IMG/VR virus record: IMGVR_UViG_3300030098_004301
Span: 1-27,048 of that record
Strand: one strand, 5' to 3'
Source of the DNA: a virus
DNA: 27,048 nt
Part shown: piece by piece, positions 8,027-17,427 of the stretch
Layout of the letters: each line of letters begins with the position of its first letter
Position numbering within the stretch: the stretch's first letter is position 1
Notes under the pieces: model-generated
The model's database searches: none
Told to the model about the DNA's origin: nothing
Seen by the model: only the letters and a program-made list of their open reading frames with translations
Position numbers and translations under genes: made by a program

Positions 8027-8694
8027 TGAACGTGTCCGAAGTAAAAGCTTTATTTAGAGCGTACTGCGATGAGCCCGATGAAACGTTTATGTCTAACGAT
8101 AACGTTATAAGTTATCTGCAGAGAGGGTACGCTGAGTTTAGGCGAAAAATTACCGCACTTAACCCTTACACCTTTGCTGTCGATGTAGACATAACGGTAA
8201 CTGGAACTACGTACGATCTTGGAAGCGCAGCCAGTGCAGTTATATTGTTAGGACCAAGCGTGCCTGCTGGCGGAGACAGAATGGCAGACCTTGTTGCCAT
8301 ACGCGCTAAAAATATCTCTACACCGTATCAAGGGTTTCAATACAAAGGAACCTCAAGCGTTAAGGGATTGCTTAATTGCTATCAAACGTACACGCTGCAA
8401 GGGACAAGCTTAATTTTTTCTGAGGACGTTAATGACACCTTAGTCCTTACCTATGTGCCAGAGTCTACCGTAGATTGGTCTGCTGGCACATTCATTGACG
8501 ACATGTCACAGTTTCACGACATGATTGCCTTGTTTGCTGCTCAACAGTATCAAATACGCGATGCGGCGTTTAATCAGCCCTTAATGATGCAGCTTCAGCG
8601 GCGAATACAAGACCTTGATGGCTACACAGTAGACAGAAATGTTGATGCTTCGCATTACGTGCAAAGGACCATGACAAGCTACGAGGACTTTTAA
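8026..8694 (+). CDS. Putative head-tail adaptor protein
   Basis: This 222-residue protein is likely the connector that joins portal and tail. The N-terminus is helical (NVSEVKALFRAYCDEPDETF, then NVISYLQRGYAEFRRKI), a beta-rich middle carries VDVDITVTGTTYDLG and LIFSEDVNDTLVLTYVPEST, and the C-terminus is a helical bundle (DDMSQFHDMIALFAAQQYQI, then MQLQRRIQDL). This helix-beta-helix plan and the location directly after the portal gene fit gp6-like or P22 gp4-like adaptors. The family assignment is inferred from plan and context, not from a diagnostic motif. It is coupled to both neighbours by TAATG overlaps. Confidence 0.65.
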   Translation: MNVSEVKALFRAYCDEPDETFMSNDNVISYLQRGYAEFRRKITALNPYTFAVDVDITVTGTTYDLGSAASAVILLGPSVPAGGDRMADLVAIRAKNISTPYQGFQYKGTSSVKGLLNCYQTYTLQGTSLIFSEDVNDTLVLTYVPESTVDWSAGTFIDDMSQFHDMIALFAAQQYQIRDAAFNQPLMMQLQRRIQDLDGYTVDRNVDASHYVQRTMTSYEDF

Positions 8695-11456
8695 TGGCCG
8701 TTAAGTCACAAGAAGTAGAGCTTTTAGAGGGTGGAACAGACAGCCGCCTGCCATCTAACTCTAGTTTTTGCCTAAACATGCTGTGGCGACGTGGAGCATG
8801 GGAGGTGCGAGACGGTTTTGGTCAAATGTCGCAACGCACAACAACGTTTGGGATGCCATTTCCAAGATCAAGCGACACAGAGTGGGGCATTGCAGGGCAC
8901 ATGGGCTCAACCATAATGAAAACAAATTATGGTCACGAGCAAATAATCTCTGTCTTCAAGGTGAGGATAAACACATCAAACGTAAAGATACCTGGAGCTA
9001 GCCCTGTTGGTTTTAACAACCTGTACGAAACAGGCATTGTTGTTCATATAGATGACATTACAGATGGCACGCACTGGGAAGAAGCCCTGTATCAACACAC
9101 TGCGGTAAACGAACGACCTCAAGCAACCACTCAGCTTGTAGGTCAGACCAGGGGCCAGTTAATGGCTTATTGGCATGGAAATTATGAAACGGGAAGAGAG
9201 AAAAGCAGGCAGGCGTGGGTAAAAGGTAGTCTTAACAAGCCTTTGTTTTTTAACGAGTTTCGAGATTCTTTGATCTTTGGAAGCGAAGAGATTGGGACGT
9301 GGGTGTACTACCCTACGCACTATCGACACTCTAAACGACCGACAAGAGTACAGGTTGACACACATGCAAAGCTTGAAGCTATTGGTGGTCGCAGCGAGTC
9401 AAGCCGTGTAAGCCAAATAATTTTTACTCCTGGTATTGCAGAGGGTTATCCATATTTCACTAACTCAACTCTGCCTGATTTTGCAGACGCAGTTTCTGTA
9501 GGTTCGTCAGTTGTTTATGCTGGCGACAGAATGCTGTTCTTTTCAGACCCTGAGTTGCCCGCTTCCGTTATTGCAGAAAACTTTGTGACAGTTCCCTGCG
9601 AAGGAAAAATACAAGCGCTGTCCGAACTTCTTGGCAACGTGTATGTTTTTACAGAAAGCGAAACGCTGGTTTACAGGGTGCCTTCTGGAAGTGGAATTAA
9701 GTCTGGCGGTCAATTTACAAAAATATCAGACAACGTTGGGTGCGTTGGTCCATCTGCAACAGTTAAGGCAGAAGGCCGTATTTTTTGGACCTCACACAAT
9801 GGCATTTACAGCACTACTGGAAACTTTGTAGTCGAAAAAACCGGTGCTCCTGTAGAGAGGTTTTTTACCGATTACATGACTAATCCTTTAACAAGCTACT
9901 ACCCAAAAAGCGGAATGATGAACGCATCATTTACGCAACCGCAAACAACTCTGCAAGCAGACTTAACAAACGCAAACATGTCGTACTGCAGCAGGTTACA
10001 GGCTGTCATGGCAACGTTTCCAGAAAACAATGCTTCGCTTGTTTTTACAAATGGAAAGTGGGCAGTGTGGACGTATGAGTCTGTAGCTTTTTCTTCAGGC
10101 GGAGAAGCGCAACCTGGGGTAACGCAACAGATTAGTAAGCCATGGACTGTTAGCACATCAAAGCGTGTGTTTATGATTGGCACACCAGACCAGCAACAAA
10201 TAGTTGATCCGCACTCGCCCGTAGAAACAATACTGACAAACTCGTATTATTTAATGGAGTATGGCCGTGGTGGGGCGCTAGATAGAAGCGTAGACGATGA
10301 AGACTACAGAGAGCCTGTTGGTTATTACGACTTGCATTATGCAGGAGGTAACCTTAATTCTGCGTTAATTTTTGAGCAGGCAATAAAGCTAGATGCTGGG
10401 TTTAAATTTCCTGGTGCTCAAGCAACATTAACTAGCTCAGATGAGGTCTATTTAGTCCCTGTCAGTGCAATACTGCCTAACACTTTAGCTGCTACGGGAA
10501 TTACAGATTGGCAAGCGCAAGTGACCTTTAACGCAACAGGTTTTGACCCTATTACAATTGCAGGGGGCGGAACAGATATAGACTTTATTGTTCCAAACGA
10601 AAGGCTTGCAAGCCAAGGGGGATACAATAGAGGCGCAGGAATTGTTGGGCGAAGGGTGCAGCTTGATGCTGCAGGCGGATCTACCATTAATATTCAGTGG
10701 GATACAGGCGGTGGAGCACCTCCTATAAACCAAACACCAAATCGCTCAACGCCTTTGCTCTATTTGCCGTTTATAAAAAAAGACAACGCTGTAAACGCAT
10801 ACATTGGCATTACTCCGGTTACCGGAACGCAGTCATTTACTGATGGATCAACCACTGTAAACCCAGTTGTTTTTACGTGGAAAACATTTACAATTGGCAC
10901 TGCATCTCAAAGGCGAGAAAACTCAGTCGTATCTCCTGTTGATTACGCTTATAAAAGCAAACACATAGGGATTGATGGGGCAGACACTTTAATGTCGAGA
11001 GGTTTGTATGCGCTTATGCTTTCAAGAGGTCCAGGTCTTGCTGCCGATAGAGCGGTTGCAGATTTTGATGCAGGCCTTGTAAACACTCTTGTGTCTTCAG
11101 ATAGAAAAGGCTGGATGAGTCAAATAATTGATTTGGCCGGAACTAATGCAAACGCAATACAAAGAATTGCTAGCAAGACAAGCATACGAACACGGGTAAA
11201 GGCATCGTCTGGCAGCTTGGTGCAAGAGGTGTTTGGTGATGATTTAAAATATGGTGCAAGCGCAAATACAACCGCAGGCAACTATTTAATAGATGATGAA
11301 GAAGTGTCTGTAATTGCCACCAGCGACTCCACAAAGGGCGGTTGTTTTTCTTACATGGTGTTTGGGCACATCCAAATAAGGAGCCAAAAAGTAAAGCTCC
11401 AAAGTGTTAAGGCATCTTTTAGGAAGACTGCAGGACGCAGGAGGTTTGGTCACTAA
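8694..11456 (+). CDS. Putative tail nozzle/tubular protein (beta-propeller type)
   Basis: This 920-residue protein opens with ELLEGGTDSRLPSNSSFCLN, resembling the start of nozzle proteins of short-tailed phages ('GGvdtr.s...l..g......N..WrdG.We.RpGf'). Residues about 255-370 show repeated blade-like segments: SSVVYAGDRMLFFSDPELPA, then GNVYVFTESETLVYRV, then VGCVGPSATVKAEGRIFW leading to a 'GIYS' turn. This matches the T7 gp12/P22 gp10 style beta-propeller. The C-terminal half (about 520-900) is beta-rich with no recognised domain and may be an added peripheral module. It follows the adaptor gene, as expected for head-to-tail order. Both ends are TAATG overlaps. Confidence 0.7.
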   Translation: MAVKSQEVELLEGGTDSRLPSNSSFCLNMLWRRGAWEVRDGFGQMSQRTTTFGMPFPRSSDTEWGIAGHMGSTIMKTNYGHEQIISVFKVRINTSNVKIPGASPVGFNNLYETGIVVHIDDITDGTHWEEALYQHTAVNERPQATTQLVGQTRGQLMAYWHGNYETGREKSRQAWVKGSLNKPLFFNEFRDSLIFGSEEIGTWVYYPTHYRHSKRPTRVQVDTHAKLEAIGGRSESSRVSQIIFTPGIAEGYPYFTNSTLPDFADAVSVGSSVVYAGDRMLFFSDPELPASVIAENFVTVPCEGKIQALSELLGNVYVFTESETLVYRVPSGSGIKSGGQFTKISDNVGCVGPSATVKAEGRIFWTSHNGIYSTTGNFVVEKTGAPVERFFTDYMTNPLTSYYPKSGMMNASFTQPQTTLQADLTNANMSYCSRLQAVMATFPENNASLVFTNGKWAVWTYESVAFSSGGEAQPGVTQQISKPWTVSTSKRVFMIGTPDQQQIVDPHSPVETILTNSYYLMEYGRGGALDRSVDDEDYREPVGYYDLHYAGGNLNSALIFEQAIKLDAGFKFPGAQATLTSSDEVYLVPVSAILPNTLAATGITDWQAQVTFNATGFDPITIAGGGTDIDFIVPNERLASQGGYNRGAGIVGRRVQLDAAGGSTINIQWDTGGGAPPINQTPNRSTPLLYLPFIKKDNAVNAYIGITPVTGTQSFTDGSTTVNPVVFTWKTFTIGTASQRRENSVVSPVDYAYKSKHIGIDGADTLMSRGLYALMLSRGPGLAADRAVADFDAGLVNTLVSSDRKGWMSQIIDLAGTNANAIQRIASKTSIRTRVKASSGSLVQEVFGDDLKYGASANTTAGNYLIDDEEVSVIATSDSTKGGCFSYMVFGHIQIRSQKVKLQSVKASFRKTAGRRRFGH

Positions 11457-12061
11457 TGCCTACACTGCCATTGCCATACAATCCGCCACCCGTAAATGGG
11501 CAGGTTGATATTGTAGAAGATCGCGCTGCTGCTTTAGAGGCAGACATTACGCGGTTGTTAAACGATTTAAGCATAACAGGCCCAGGGTCAGAGATAGATG
11601 AGCCAAAGAACGAAGATAACGTTTATTTTTTGTCGTCTGGTTTTTTCGGCGGAGCAAGCATAACAAAGCCCTATACAATGATTGGAGGCTTGCCAGACAC
11701 GCAAATTACAAGACATGTCACCATCAAATCCACTAGGTCTATTATTGATGGCGTTACATTTAGAAACTCTGACTCATCAACAGGAAGATTGATCCTTATA
11801 CGAAGCTCATCGGCTGTTTTGTTTAGAAACTGCGTGTTTAATATGACGCATCCAGATGGTGCTAAAATATGGATTGCCATGGAAGACGGGGCTAAGGCAG
11901 TTTTTAACGGTTGCATGTGGCGCGGAGGAGATGGGACAGGTGGCAATCTTGTTAATAACGCAGGGGCTGCCGGAAATGTACAGATCGTTGGCTGCATGTC
12001 GGGGCCGACTGCACCAGGGGCAACGTTTGTTAACTGTTCAGCACCAGTGGCTTCTTTATAA
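11456..12061 (+). CDS. Short beta-helix appendage protein
   Basis: This 201-residue protein has a Pro-rich start (PTLPLPYNPPP), a short helix that could trimerise (DIVEDRAAALEADITRLLND, residues 19-38), and then about 110 residues with the repeating pattern of a right-handed parallel beta-helix: ITRHVTIKSTRSIIDGVTF, RLILIRSSSAVLFRNCVF, KIWIAMEDGAKAVFNGCMW, NVQIVGCMSG. Phage tail spikes and surface appendages commonly use trimeric beta-helices for glycan binding or cleavage. This one is short and has no visible catalytic signature or C-terminal receptor domain, so it may be a small appendage or adaptor. It is coupled by TAATG overlaps to both neighbours. Confidence 0.65.
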   Translation: MPTLPLPYNPPPVNGQVDIVEDRAAALEADITRLLNDLSITGPGSEIDEPKNEDNVYFLSSGFFGGASITKPYTMIGGLPDTQITRHVTIKSTRSIIDGVTFRNSDSSTGRLILIRSSSAVLFRNCVFNMTHPDGAKIWIAMEDGAKAVFNGCMWRGGDGTGGNLVNNAGAAGNVQIVGCMSGPTAPGATFVNCSAPVASL

Positions 12062-12954
12062 TGGCGTATAAAAAACATCCAAGACACGTTACTCAAGAGC
12101 AGTTTGCAGACAGCACAACTGTAGATGGTGATCGCATAGACTCGGCTATGGAGTCGTTTGAGCGTCAAACCAACAAAGTTCCGCAAGGGGACATCCAGAC
12201 CAAATGGTTGCCGACTTTGTTTGTGGCCGGGTGGACTCCTCAAACAGCAACAACAACAGCAGCAGATAAAATACACCACTGGCCATGGTTGCCGTCTATT
12301 AATGTAAGCGACTGGGTAATGTCTGGCTCAACAATCCCAACTCACTTTAATAATTTTGAACGAGTTAAGGGGTATGAAATACCAGGTGTAAACCCCTTAA
12401 ACCCAAGCCATGTTTTGGCATCACAATACGTTTGGACTACATCGTTTTATGTTACCAAGCCATCTGTCATAACTAACATCGATGTTTTGTTGCACACAGA
12501 CAGTGCTACTAGGGCTACAACTAGGGCATTTACAAATTCTTTTCAATACGGCTCTCCTCCTCCCCAGGGTTTTGCAAACACTGACACAAGCGAGGACTTT
12601 TCATTTAGTCTTCATGTTGATGCGCCAACGTCTACAGAAAATAGAATGCTAAACGAGGTTGAGGTAATACGAAGTCAGTTTACTGTTAAAGAAAGCACAA
12701 CGTCTTATAAAGATTGGCCTGCAGGTTTTGCCGATATGACACCGACTGCTTACCCAGGAGGTCCACCACATGGTGTTTGGTGTCCGTTAGATAATGAAAT
12801 TCCTTTGCATCAAAACTCTAGAGTAAGGCTTTCTTTGGTTATTCCGCCTGTTATTGCTAATGCAGCCTTGGCTTATAGTTCTTCATGGGGCGAAACCCCG
12901 TGGTTTAAGCAGCAATTTGCCACTGTAGTTCACATGCTTGAAGAGGTAATGTAA
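12061..12954 (+). CDS. Putative virion appendage protein, unknown family
   Basis: This 297-residue protein begins with MAYKKHPRHVTQEQFADSTT followed by a short amphipathic helix (DRIDSAMESFERQTNKV). The remainder is aromatic- and Thr/Pro-rich and probably all beta (SQYVWTTSFYVTKPSVITNI; FSFSLHVDAPTSTENR; RVRLSLVIPPVIANA). An N-terminal attachment helix followed by a beta-rich body is a common plan for tail-attached proteins. The next gene shows a comparable plan with an N-terminal Lys/Arg-rich stretch and short helix, so the two may work as a pair. No catalytic motif or named family is recognised. It is translationally coupled to both neighbours. Confidence 0.75.
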   Translation: MAYKKHPRHVTQEQFADSTTVDGDRIDSAMESFERQTNKVPQGDIQTKWLPTLFVAGWTPQTATTTAADKIHHWPWLPSINVSDWVMSGSTIPTHFNNFERVKGYEIPGVNPLNPSHVLASQYVWTTSFYVTKPSVITNIDVLLHTDSATRATTRAFTNSFQYGSPPPQGFANTDTSEDFSFSLHVDAPTSTENRMLNEVEVIRSQFTVKESTTSYKDWPAGFADMTPTAYPGGPPHGVWCPLDNEIPLHQNSRVRLSLVIPPVIANAALAYSSSWGETPWFKQQFATVVHMLEEVM

Positions 12955-14744
12955 TGGGCAAAGTTACAAGAAAAAGGTTAGCGAGAGGGACAAAACTTAC
13001 TGCCGATCACATTCAAACACCTCTTGCGTCTATTGCTGCAGAGCTTAATAGCGGAACAATAGAGCAAGAACAGCTAGAGGCTAATGACGGAACGTTTAGG
13101 GTAAACCTTCATATCCCTTACCTGGCTAGTGATTTTCCATTTTCTGAAGACAACGTGGTTGCTGGTCATCTTATGCAAGAGTTTGCGGCTTATTGTATAC
13201 CGTTTACTTTTCCACCAACTCAAGAAATGTGGAGTGCAACCACTGCTGGTTATGTGCTTGCGGAAAACCAGCCTCATTTTGTTTTAGAGGAAATTAGTTT
13301 TTCTTTTGACCAAAGAGGTGAACCCTGTGCGATTAAAGACCAGTTAAAAGATGATTTAACCCTTGAGGCAATAGACGTAAGTGGAAACATGGATTTCGAC
13401 CTAGTCGATTCTTACGAGCTTGCAATAGGGATGGTTGAAAAACCACAAGGGTATTTTGGAGAATCTAGCTTTGCTTTTCAAAAGCAAATATTTAACGCCC
13501 CTTTAAGCTTTCAGCTTTTTCAAGCAGACACTCGCAGGTTTAATCCGCTTGTTGTCACAGGGATTAATGCTGCAATTAGCCCTTTTAAAACGTATGCGTT
13601 TACTATACGGGCTCCAGGCTTAGGACATACAGGGTCTAAGCCAGCAAACAGAAAGTCACAGGCTCTTGTTTCCGTTCAGATAAGCATGAAAATAAGGGCA
13701 ACCCTTATGGAGAGAGATGTTTATGCTAGTGACAATGCGCTTCAAAACTGGCCAACAAAAGACAGTCATCTTGTAAAAAGAAGCAGGGCTGCAGTTGGAC
13801 AAAGCCTGTCTATTACATCGCCTGCGGCTGGAGATGCTATACTTGCAGACACAGGGACTGCTTCAAAGGCTGTAAGTATTGCCATGGGCACAGTTGACGA
13901 CGAGTACCGGCATAAACTTGGCGGCGGTATAGATAAAAATTGCGAAGCGTTTTCTTTGCAACAGCTTTTGCATGATGCTTCGTATGAAATAATTTCTGTT
14001 CCGCTTATGAATAACAGGCGGTATGGCGGAATAATAAGTCGATACGTTGGCACTGGAACTAAAGAGCCATATTGTCCAGGGGTTGCTGGCCCAATATGGG
14101 ACCGAAGAGTTGTACCAATACATTACCCAATGGCAATTCATCACGTTGTTTTGGCTTGGAACTGGAATAGGTTCTATGCGGTTGGTTCGACGCCAAAAGC
14201 AGCTACCAACGTGCCTTCGTCAAACACATTTACAGTAGATGTTGGTGTGGGGATGGGCGAAGGTTTGCGCAGTGACGGTCACAACTATCAGCAAATTTCT
14301 AGTCTTCAGATTGTAAACCCAGCTAACCCTCATCAGCCATCTACAGGGTGGAGCGGAAAGATGTTTGATAGATGCTCTGCTAACGCTCAAGAGCATGTTA
14401 GCGGTGGGGTTAACTACCAATCAAACGGCGCTGTCAGGCCGGCCGCATCGACAACGGGTAACTTCAACTGGGAGTGGGAGCTTCATTCTGTGCCTCTTGT
14501 TGGTAGCGGAGGTAGCGGGTACTACGCGCAGGGCAAGCCAATTTTTGTTGGTAAATCTTGGTCGCCAACTCAAGCTCGTACAAACATTAATGGGACTTTT
14601 CCATACACTGGTGGAAGAGAAAACTTCCTAGAAGTAAGGATAAAGATTAGCGACTCTGCAGGATTTCCTGTGAACGACGATGTTATTTCTGGCTATCAGG
14701 GTCACTGGGTATACATAATCGGCAAGAAGTTTTTAACGAGGTAA
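12954..14744 (+). CDS. Large putative tail fibre/appendage protein, unknown family
   Basis: This 596-residue protein starts MGKVTRKRLARGTKLTADHI followed by a short helix and an acidic stretch (SGTIEQEQLEANDG), then long beta-rich regions (FVLEEISFSFDQRGEP; FKTYAFTIRAPGLGH; VEVRIKISDS-type segments near the end). It contains many aromatics and Gly/Asn turns, typical of virion surface proteins, and no coiled-coil stalk. It is the last of three consecutive appendage-like genes between the tail nozzle and the ejection genes, and is the largest, so it is a candidate host-recognition protein. That role is inferred from position and composition only. It starts by TAATG overlap; the next gene begins two bases after its stop. 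Confidence 0.75.
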   Translation: MGKVTRKRLARGTKLTADHIQTPLASIAAELNSGTIEQEQLEANDGTFRVNLHIPYLASDFPFSEDNVVAGHLMQEFAAYCIPFTFPPTQEMWSATTAGYVLAENQPHFVLEEISFSFDQRGEPCAIKDQLKDDLTLEAIDVSGNMDFDLVDSYELAIGMVEKPQGYFGESSFAFQKQIFNAPLSFQLFQADTRRFNPLVVTGINAAISPFKTYAFTIRAPGLGHTGSKPANRKSQALVSVQISMKIRATLMERDVYASDNALQNWPTKDSHLVKRSRAAVGQSLSITSPAAGDAILADTGTASKAVSIAMGTVDDEYRHKLGGGIDKNCEAFSLQQLLHDASYEIISVPLMNNRRYGGIISRYVGTGTKEPYCPGVAGPIWDRRVVPIHYPMAIHHVVLAWNWNRFYAVGSTPKAATNVPSSNTFTVDVGVGMGEGLRSDGHNYQQISSLQIVNPANPHQPSTGWSGKMFDRCSANAQEHVSGGVNYQSNGAVRPAASTTGNFNWEWELHSVPLVGSGGSGYYAQGKPIFVGKSWSPTQARTNINGTFPYTGGRENFLEVRIKISDSAGFPVNDDVISGYQGHWVYIIGKKFLTR

Positions 14745-14746
14745 GA

Positions 14747-15361
14747 ATGTCTCTAAAAAAAATAATAGAAAACAACCCCTTTATTCAAGCTGCTGCTGAT
14801 GCTTTGGGCGTTGATCTTGGCGGCGACAAAGCTTCTGATGCTGGTGGCTCTTTAGCTTCAGAAGGAGAGCTTGAGGCTGAAAAGAAATATTTAAGCCAGG
14901 CCCAGCAAGCTGGCTTTGATATGGCAGACACTTACGGCCAGGGCGCAACCAATGTCAGAAAATTAGCAGAAGAAACTGCCGTGCCTATGCAGCAAATGGC
15001 CGCAAGAGGCTTGTTGGCAGGTGTGCCGTTTGGTGCAACTGCAGGCGGCGCTCTTTTGCCTGCAGCGGCGGGGACTGCAATACAGGCTGCAATGAAGGAA
15101 GGGCAAATGAAGCTAGGTGCAGAGGGGCAAGCAACACAGTTTGGGGCGCTTGGAAAGCAGGCAAGTCAGGAGGCAAACCTTTTTGCAATTAGCGCGTTGC
15201 CTAGTAAGCAGCTTCAAGAAACCGCTATGGGCTATGTAACTTCCTACTTCCAAATTCTACAAGGAGAAGGCAGGTCTGCAGCTAAGAGTAAAGTGAACGC
15301 CATGCTTGAAATGGAGCCAAACCCAAGAGTTAGACAAGCTGTTCGGTTAGTAATTAGTTAA
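14747..15361 (+). CDS. Putative small internal virion/ejection protein
   Basis: This 204-residue protein is Ala-, Gly- and Gln-rich and almost entirely helical. Residues about 40-70 form a charged helix (EGELEAEKKYLSQAQQAG). Residues 86-115 are apolar and Gly/Ala-rich (GLLAGVPFGATAGGALLPAA), a plausible membrane-inserting element. The C-terminal 60 residues are again helical with Gln/Lys. This resembles the smaller ejection proteins of short-tailed phages, which are released into the cell envelope at infection. It lies immediately before two much larger helical proteins, the usual small-to-large arrangement of an ejection trio. The assignment rests on composition and context. Confidence 0.6.
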   Translation: MSLKKIIENNPFIQAAADALGVDLGGDKASDAGGSLASEGELEAEKKYLSQAQQAGFDMADTYGQGATNVRKLAEETAVPMQQMAARGLLAGVPFGATAGGALLPAAAGTAIQAAMKEGQMKLGAEGQATQFGALGKQASQEANLFAISALPSKQLQETAMGYVTSYFQILQGEGRSAAKSKVNAMLEMEPNPRVRQAVRLVIS

Positions 15362-15375
15362 AGCAGGAGATTAAA

Positions 15376-17427
15376 ATGGCTCGCCTTGTAAAACAAATGC
15401 CAGCGTCTGGATATTTTCAAAGGGCTGGACGTGCTACCTCGCAATACGGATTAAGGGTTCCTGAAACTGGATTCTTTGGCCGAGAGTTTGACGTTCAGGA
15501 CTTAGGTCGAATGGTCAGGGCGGGCCAGGGCATATACAACCTTGCAGAAGATGTCACTGAAGGGCTTGTTAAGCCTGTTGCTAAAAAGCTTGATCAAATG
15601 AGTGAAGAGCGAAGGCTTAAAAAAGCAAAAGCTAAAATGAAGGCCGAGGCTGCAAAAAAGATGCAGCAAAAAGAAGAGGTTGAAAAAAAGCTTAAAGAGC
15701 GTGCAAGGTTAGACGCAGAGCTTGAGAGAGACATTCAAGGCATGCAAGACGTGCCCGATGTCAGTCAGGCTGTTAGCGACATTGAGCAGCGAAAGCGTGC
15801 GATTGATGCGCAGAGTGAAGAGCTTGAAGGTCTTAAGGGAGAGTTTGAGGTAGAAACTGCACTTGACCCAAGATTTCTTCCTTTGGAGGTTCCTAGAAAT
15901 CTTGAGGTGTCACCGTTTAGCGGCCTGGTAAGAACTCAGAGGGGGGCATCGCGTGATGCTGTTTACGACCCGGAAAAGGGAAGCAGGAGGGCGTTACAGC
16001 AAAATGTCTCTGCCGTTGAGTTGGGTCAACGTCAGTTTCCGAGGAGCCCACTCGAGCAGAATGTTTCTGCTGCTATGCCAGGTGGGTTAGGTCAACGTCA
16101 GTTAAGTGTAGACATGCCAGGGCAGGTGGCAATGCCTGCGGCCGATGCGCAACAAGCAGAAAGGGCTCTGGTGAATCAGGCAGTGCAACAAATGGTGCGC
16201 CGACAGTCTGGCGGATCGACATCACCAACAGCAACACCCGTAACGCCGTTGCAGGCTAGAACCGCAGCAGCGCCCATGCGCCCAGCACAGCAAGCTCGTT
16301 CTTTTGCTGACGCTGATGCTGCTGCACAGAGATTCCTGGAACAGCAAGTCGGCATGAAGCCTGGTGCTGCTGCAGACTACATGACTGTCCAACAGGCTAA
16401 GAGAACAATTCCTGCGCCAAGAGTTCCTGGGTTCTACAGGGAGATGCTAGATTTAGATCCCGCAGATGCCGCAGAGGTCATGAGCTTGACAGATGTTTAC
16501 TCATTAGCAAGAGGTGCAACACAAGCAGACTGGCCAAAAATATCAGAAATTGCGCGAGAGGTAATTGGTCGAGATAGCTCCTACTTGTTCGACACAATAC
16601 CTTACGCAACAGAGCTAGATAAGGTTTACAAACTTATTCCAAAACCTGGTGCCCAAAAAGGTGTAAGCATTGACTTAGCGAGTGCCGCCTCTATGCGTAA
16701 AAATATAGCTGATGCTCGGCTCAAGGAGTCAAAAGCAGACAGGAAAGAAAGGTGGAAAAGAGTTACAAGAAACGTCCCAAACAAGGGCAATTACGATAAG
16801 TACGCAGAGTTTATGGCAGACGTATCTGTTAGCGGACAAGGAGATGAAGGCGCTATAGAGGTTGTTGTGCCAATGACACGCGATCGTTTAATGGCATCAA
16901 CTATGCCAGTGCCAGGACATGGCACTAAAACGTTTAGCGACCTTACCAAGTCTGAACAGCGCAAGTTTGTAGGGGAGCTTCAAGCAGCATCTGTGGTTAT
17001 AGCTAATGTTAGGAAGGTAAGGATTGGCTCTGGCGGCAATAAAACCAGAAAGGTAAAAAGCGTTAATGACATAATAAGCCTTATTAGGAAAGACCAACCA
17101 ATGCCAATCCCCACACCAGAGCGTGGGATTTCAAAAGCTAAATACAGGGCCGCACAGAAAGCTGTAAATAGGATTAAGGCTCGCATTAAGAAAGCGGAAA
17201 AACAAATAGCGGCGTTAACCGTCACGATTCCTGACCCGATTGTATTTGATAAAGACAATATTAGACAGGTACAAAAAAGGGATAAAGAGATTCAAGCAGC
17301 ACAAGAAAAACAAAAAAGAAACGAAGGCCAAATAGGCCGCTTGCAGACACAGATTAACAGGCTTGAAGACCAACTAGAAAAACAGAATCAAACCGTTAAT
17401 GAGTACGAAGAACAAGATGGTAAGTAG
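15376..17427 (+). CDS. Putative coiled-coil internal virion protein
   Basis: This 683-residue protein has an N-terminal region without known motif, then a strongly charged coiled coil at about residues 70-155 (EERRLKKAKAKMKAEAAKK onwards). A low-complexity Gln/Pro/Ala/Met-rich linker (about 200-330) carries a short internal repeat (QNVSA...LGQRQ, two copies), followed by a globular helical middle and a C-terminal coiled coil (about 575-680, RLQTQINRLEDQLEKQNQ). The plan suits an elongated virion-internal protein that refolds during DNA ejection. Its start has a clear Shine-Dalgarno (AGGAGA, 15365-15370). It overlaps the following giant gene by 29 bases. Function is inferred from neighbourhood; no enzymatic motif is seen. 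Confidence 0.65.
   Translation: MARLVKQMPASGYFQRAGRATSQYGLRVPETGFFGREFDVQDLGRMVRAGQGIYNLAEDVTEGLVKPVAKKLDQMSEERRLKKAKAKMKAEAAKKMQQKEEVEKKLKERARLDAELERDIQGMQDVPDVSQAVSDIEQRKRAIDAQSEELEGLKGEFEVETALDPRFLPLEVPRNLEVSPFSGLVRTQRGASRDAVYDPEKGSRRALQQNVSAVELGQRQFPRSPLEQNVSAAMPGGLGQRQLSVDMPGQVAMPAADAQQAERALVNQAVQQMVRRQSGGSTSPTATPVTPLQARTAAAPMRPAQQARSFADADAAAQRFLEQQVGMKPGAAADYMTVQQAKRTIPAPRVPGFYREMLDLDPADAAEVMSLTDVYSLARGATQADWPKISEIAREVIGRDSSYLFDTIPYATELDKVYKLIPKPGAQKGVSIDLASAASMRKNIADARLKESKADRKERWKRVTRNVPNKGNYDKYAEFMADVSVSGQGDEGAIEVVVPMTRDRLMASTMPVPGHGTKTFSDLTKSEQRKFVGELQAASVVIANVRKVRIGSGGNKTRKVKSVNDIISLIRKDQPMPIPTPERGISKAKYRAAQKAVNRIKARIKKAEKQIAALTVTIPDPIVFDKDNIRQVQKRDKEIQAAQEKQKRNEGQIGRLQTQINRLEDQLEKQNQTVNEYEEQDGK
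15997..16101 (+). repeat. Imperfect in-frame repeat within the coiled-coil protein gene
   Basis: Two diverged copies encode QNVSA followed by LGQRQ, at 15997-16035 and 16054-16101, in the low-complexity linker of the 683-residue protein. The second copy has a small insertion (MPGG in place of VE). They look like an old duplication. Confidence 0.6.

Noticed and set aside
11671-12279. 202-codon minus-strand open frame, with a Cys run near its start
   Set aside because: It is antisense to two well-packed plus-strand genes, and its Cys run is only the complement of an ACA/GCA-type stretch encoding Thr/Ala. No ribosome site or domain pattern.
8694-14744. Possible diversity-generating retroelement target in the appendage genes
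   Set aside because: No reverse transcriptase gene and no template/variable repeat pair was found by eye in the window.
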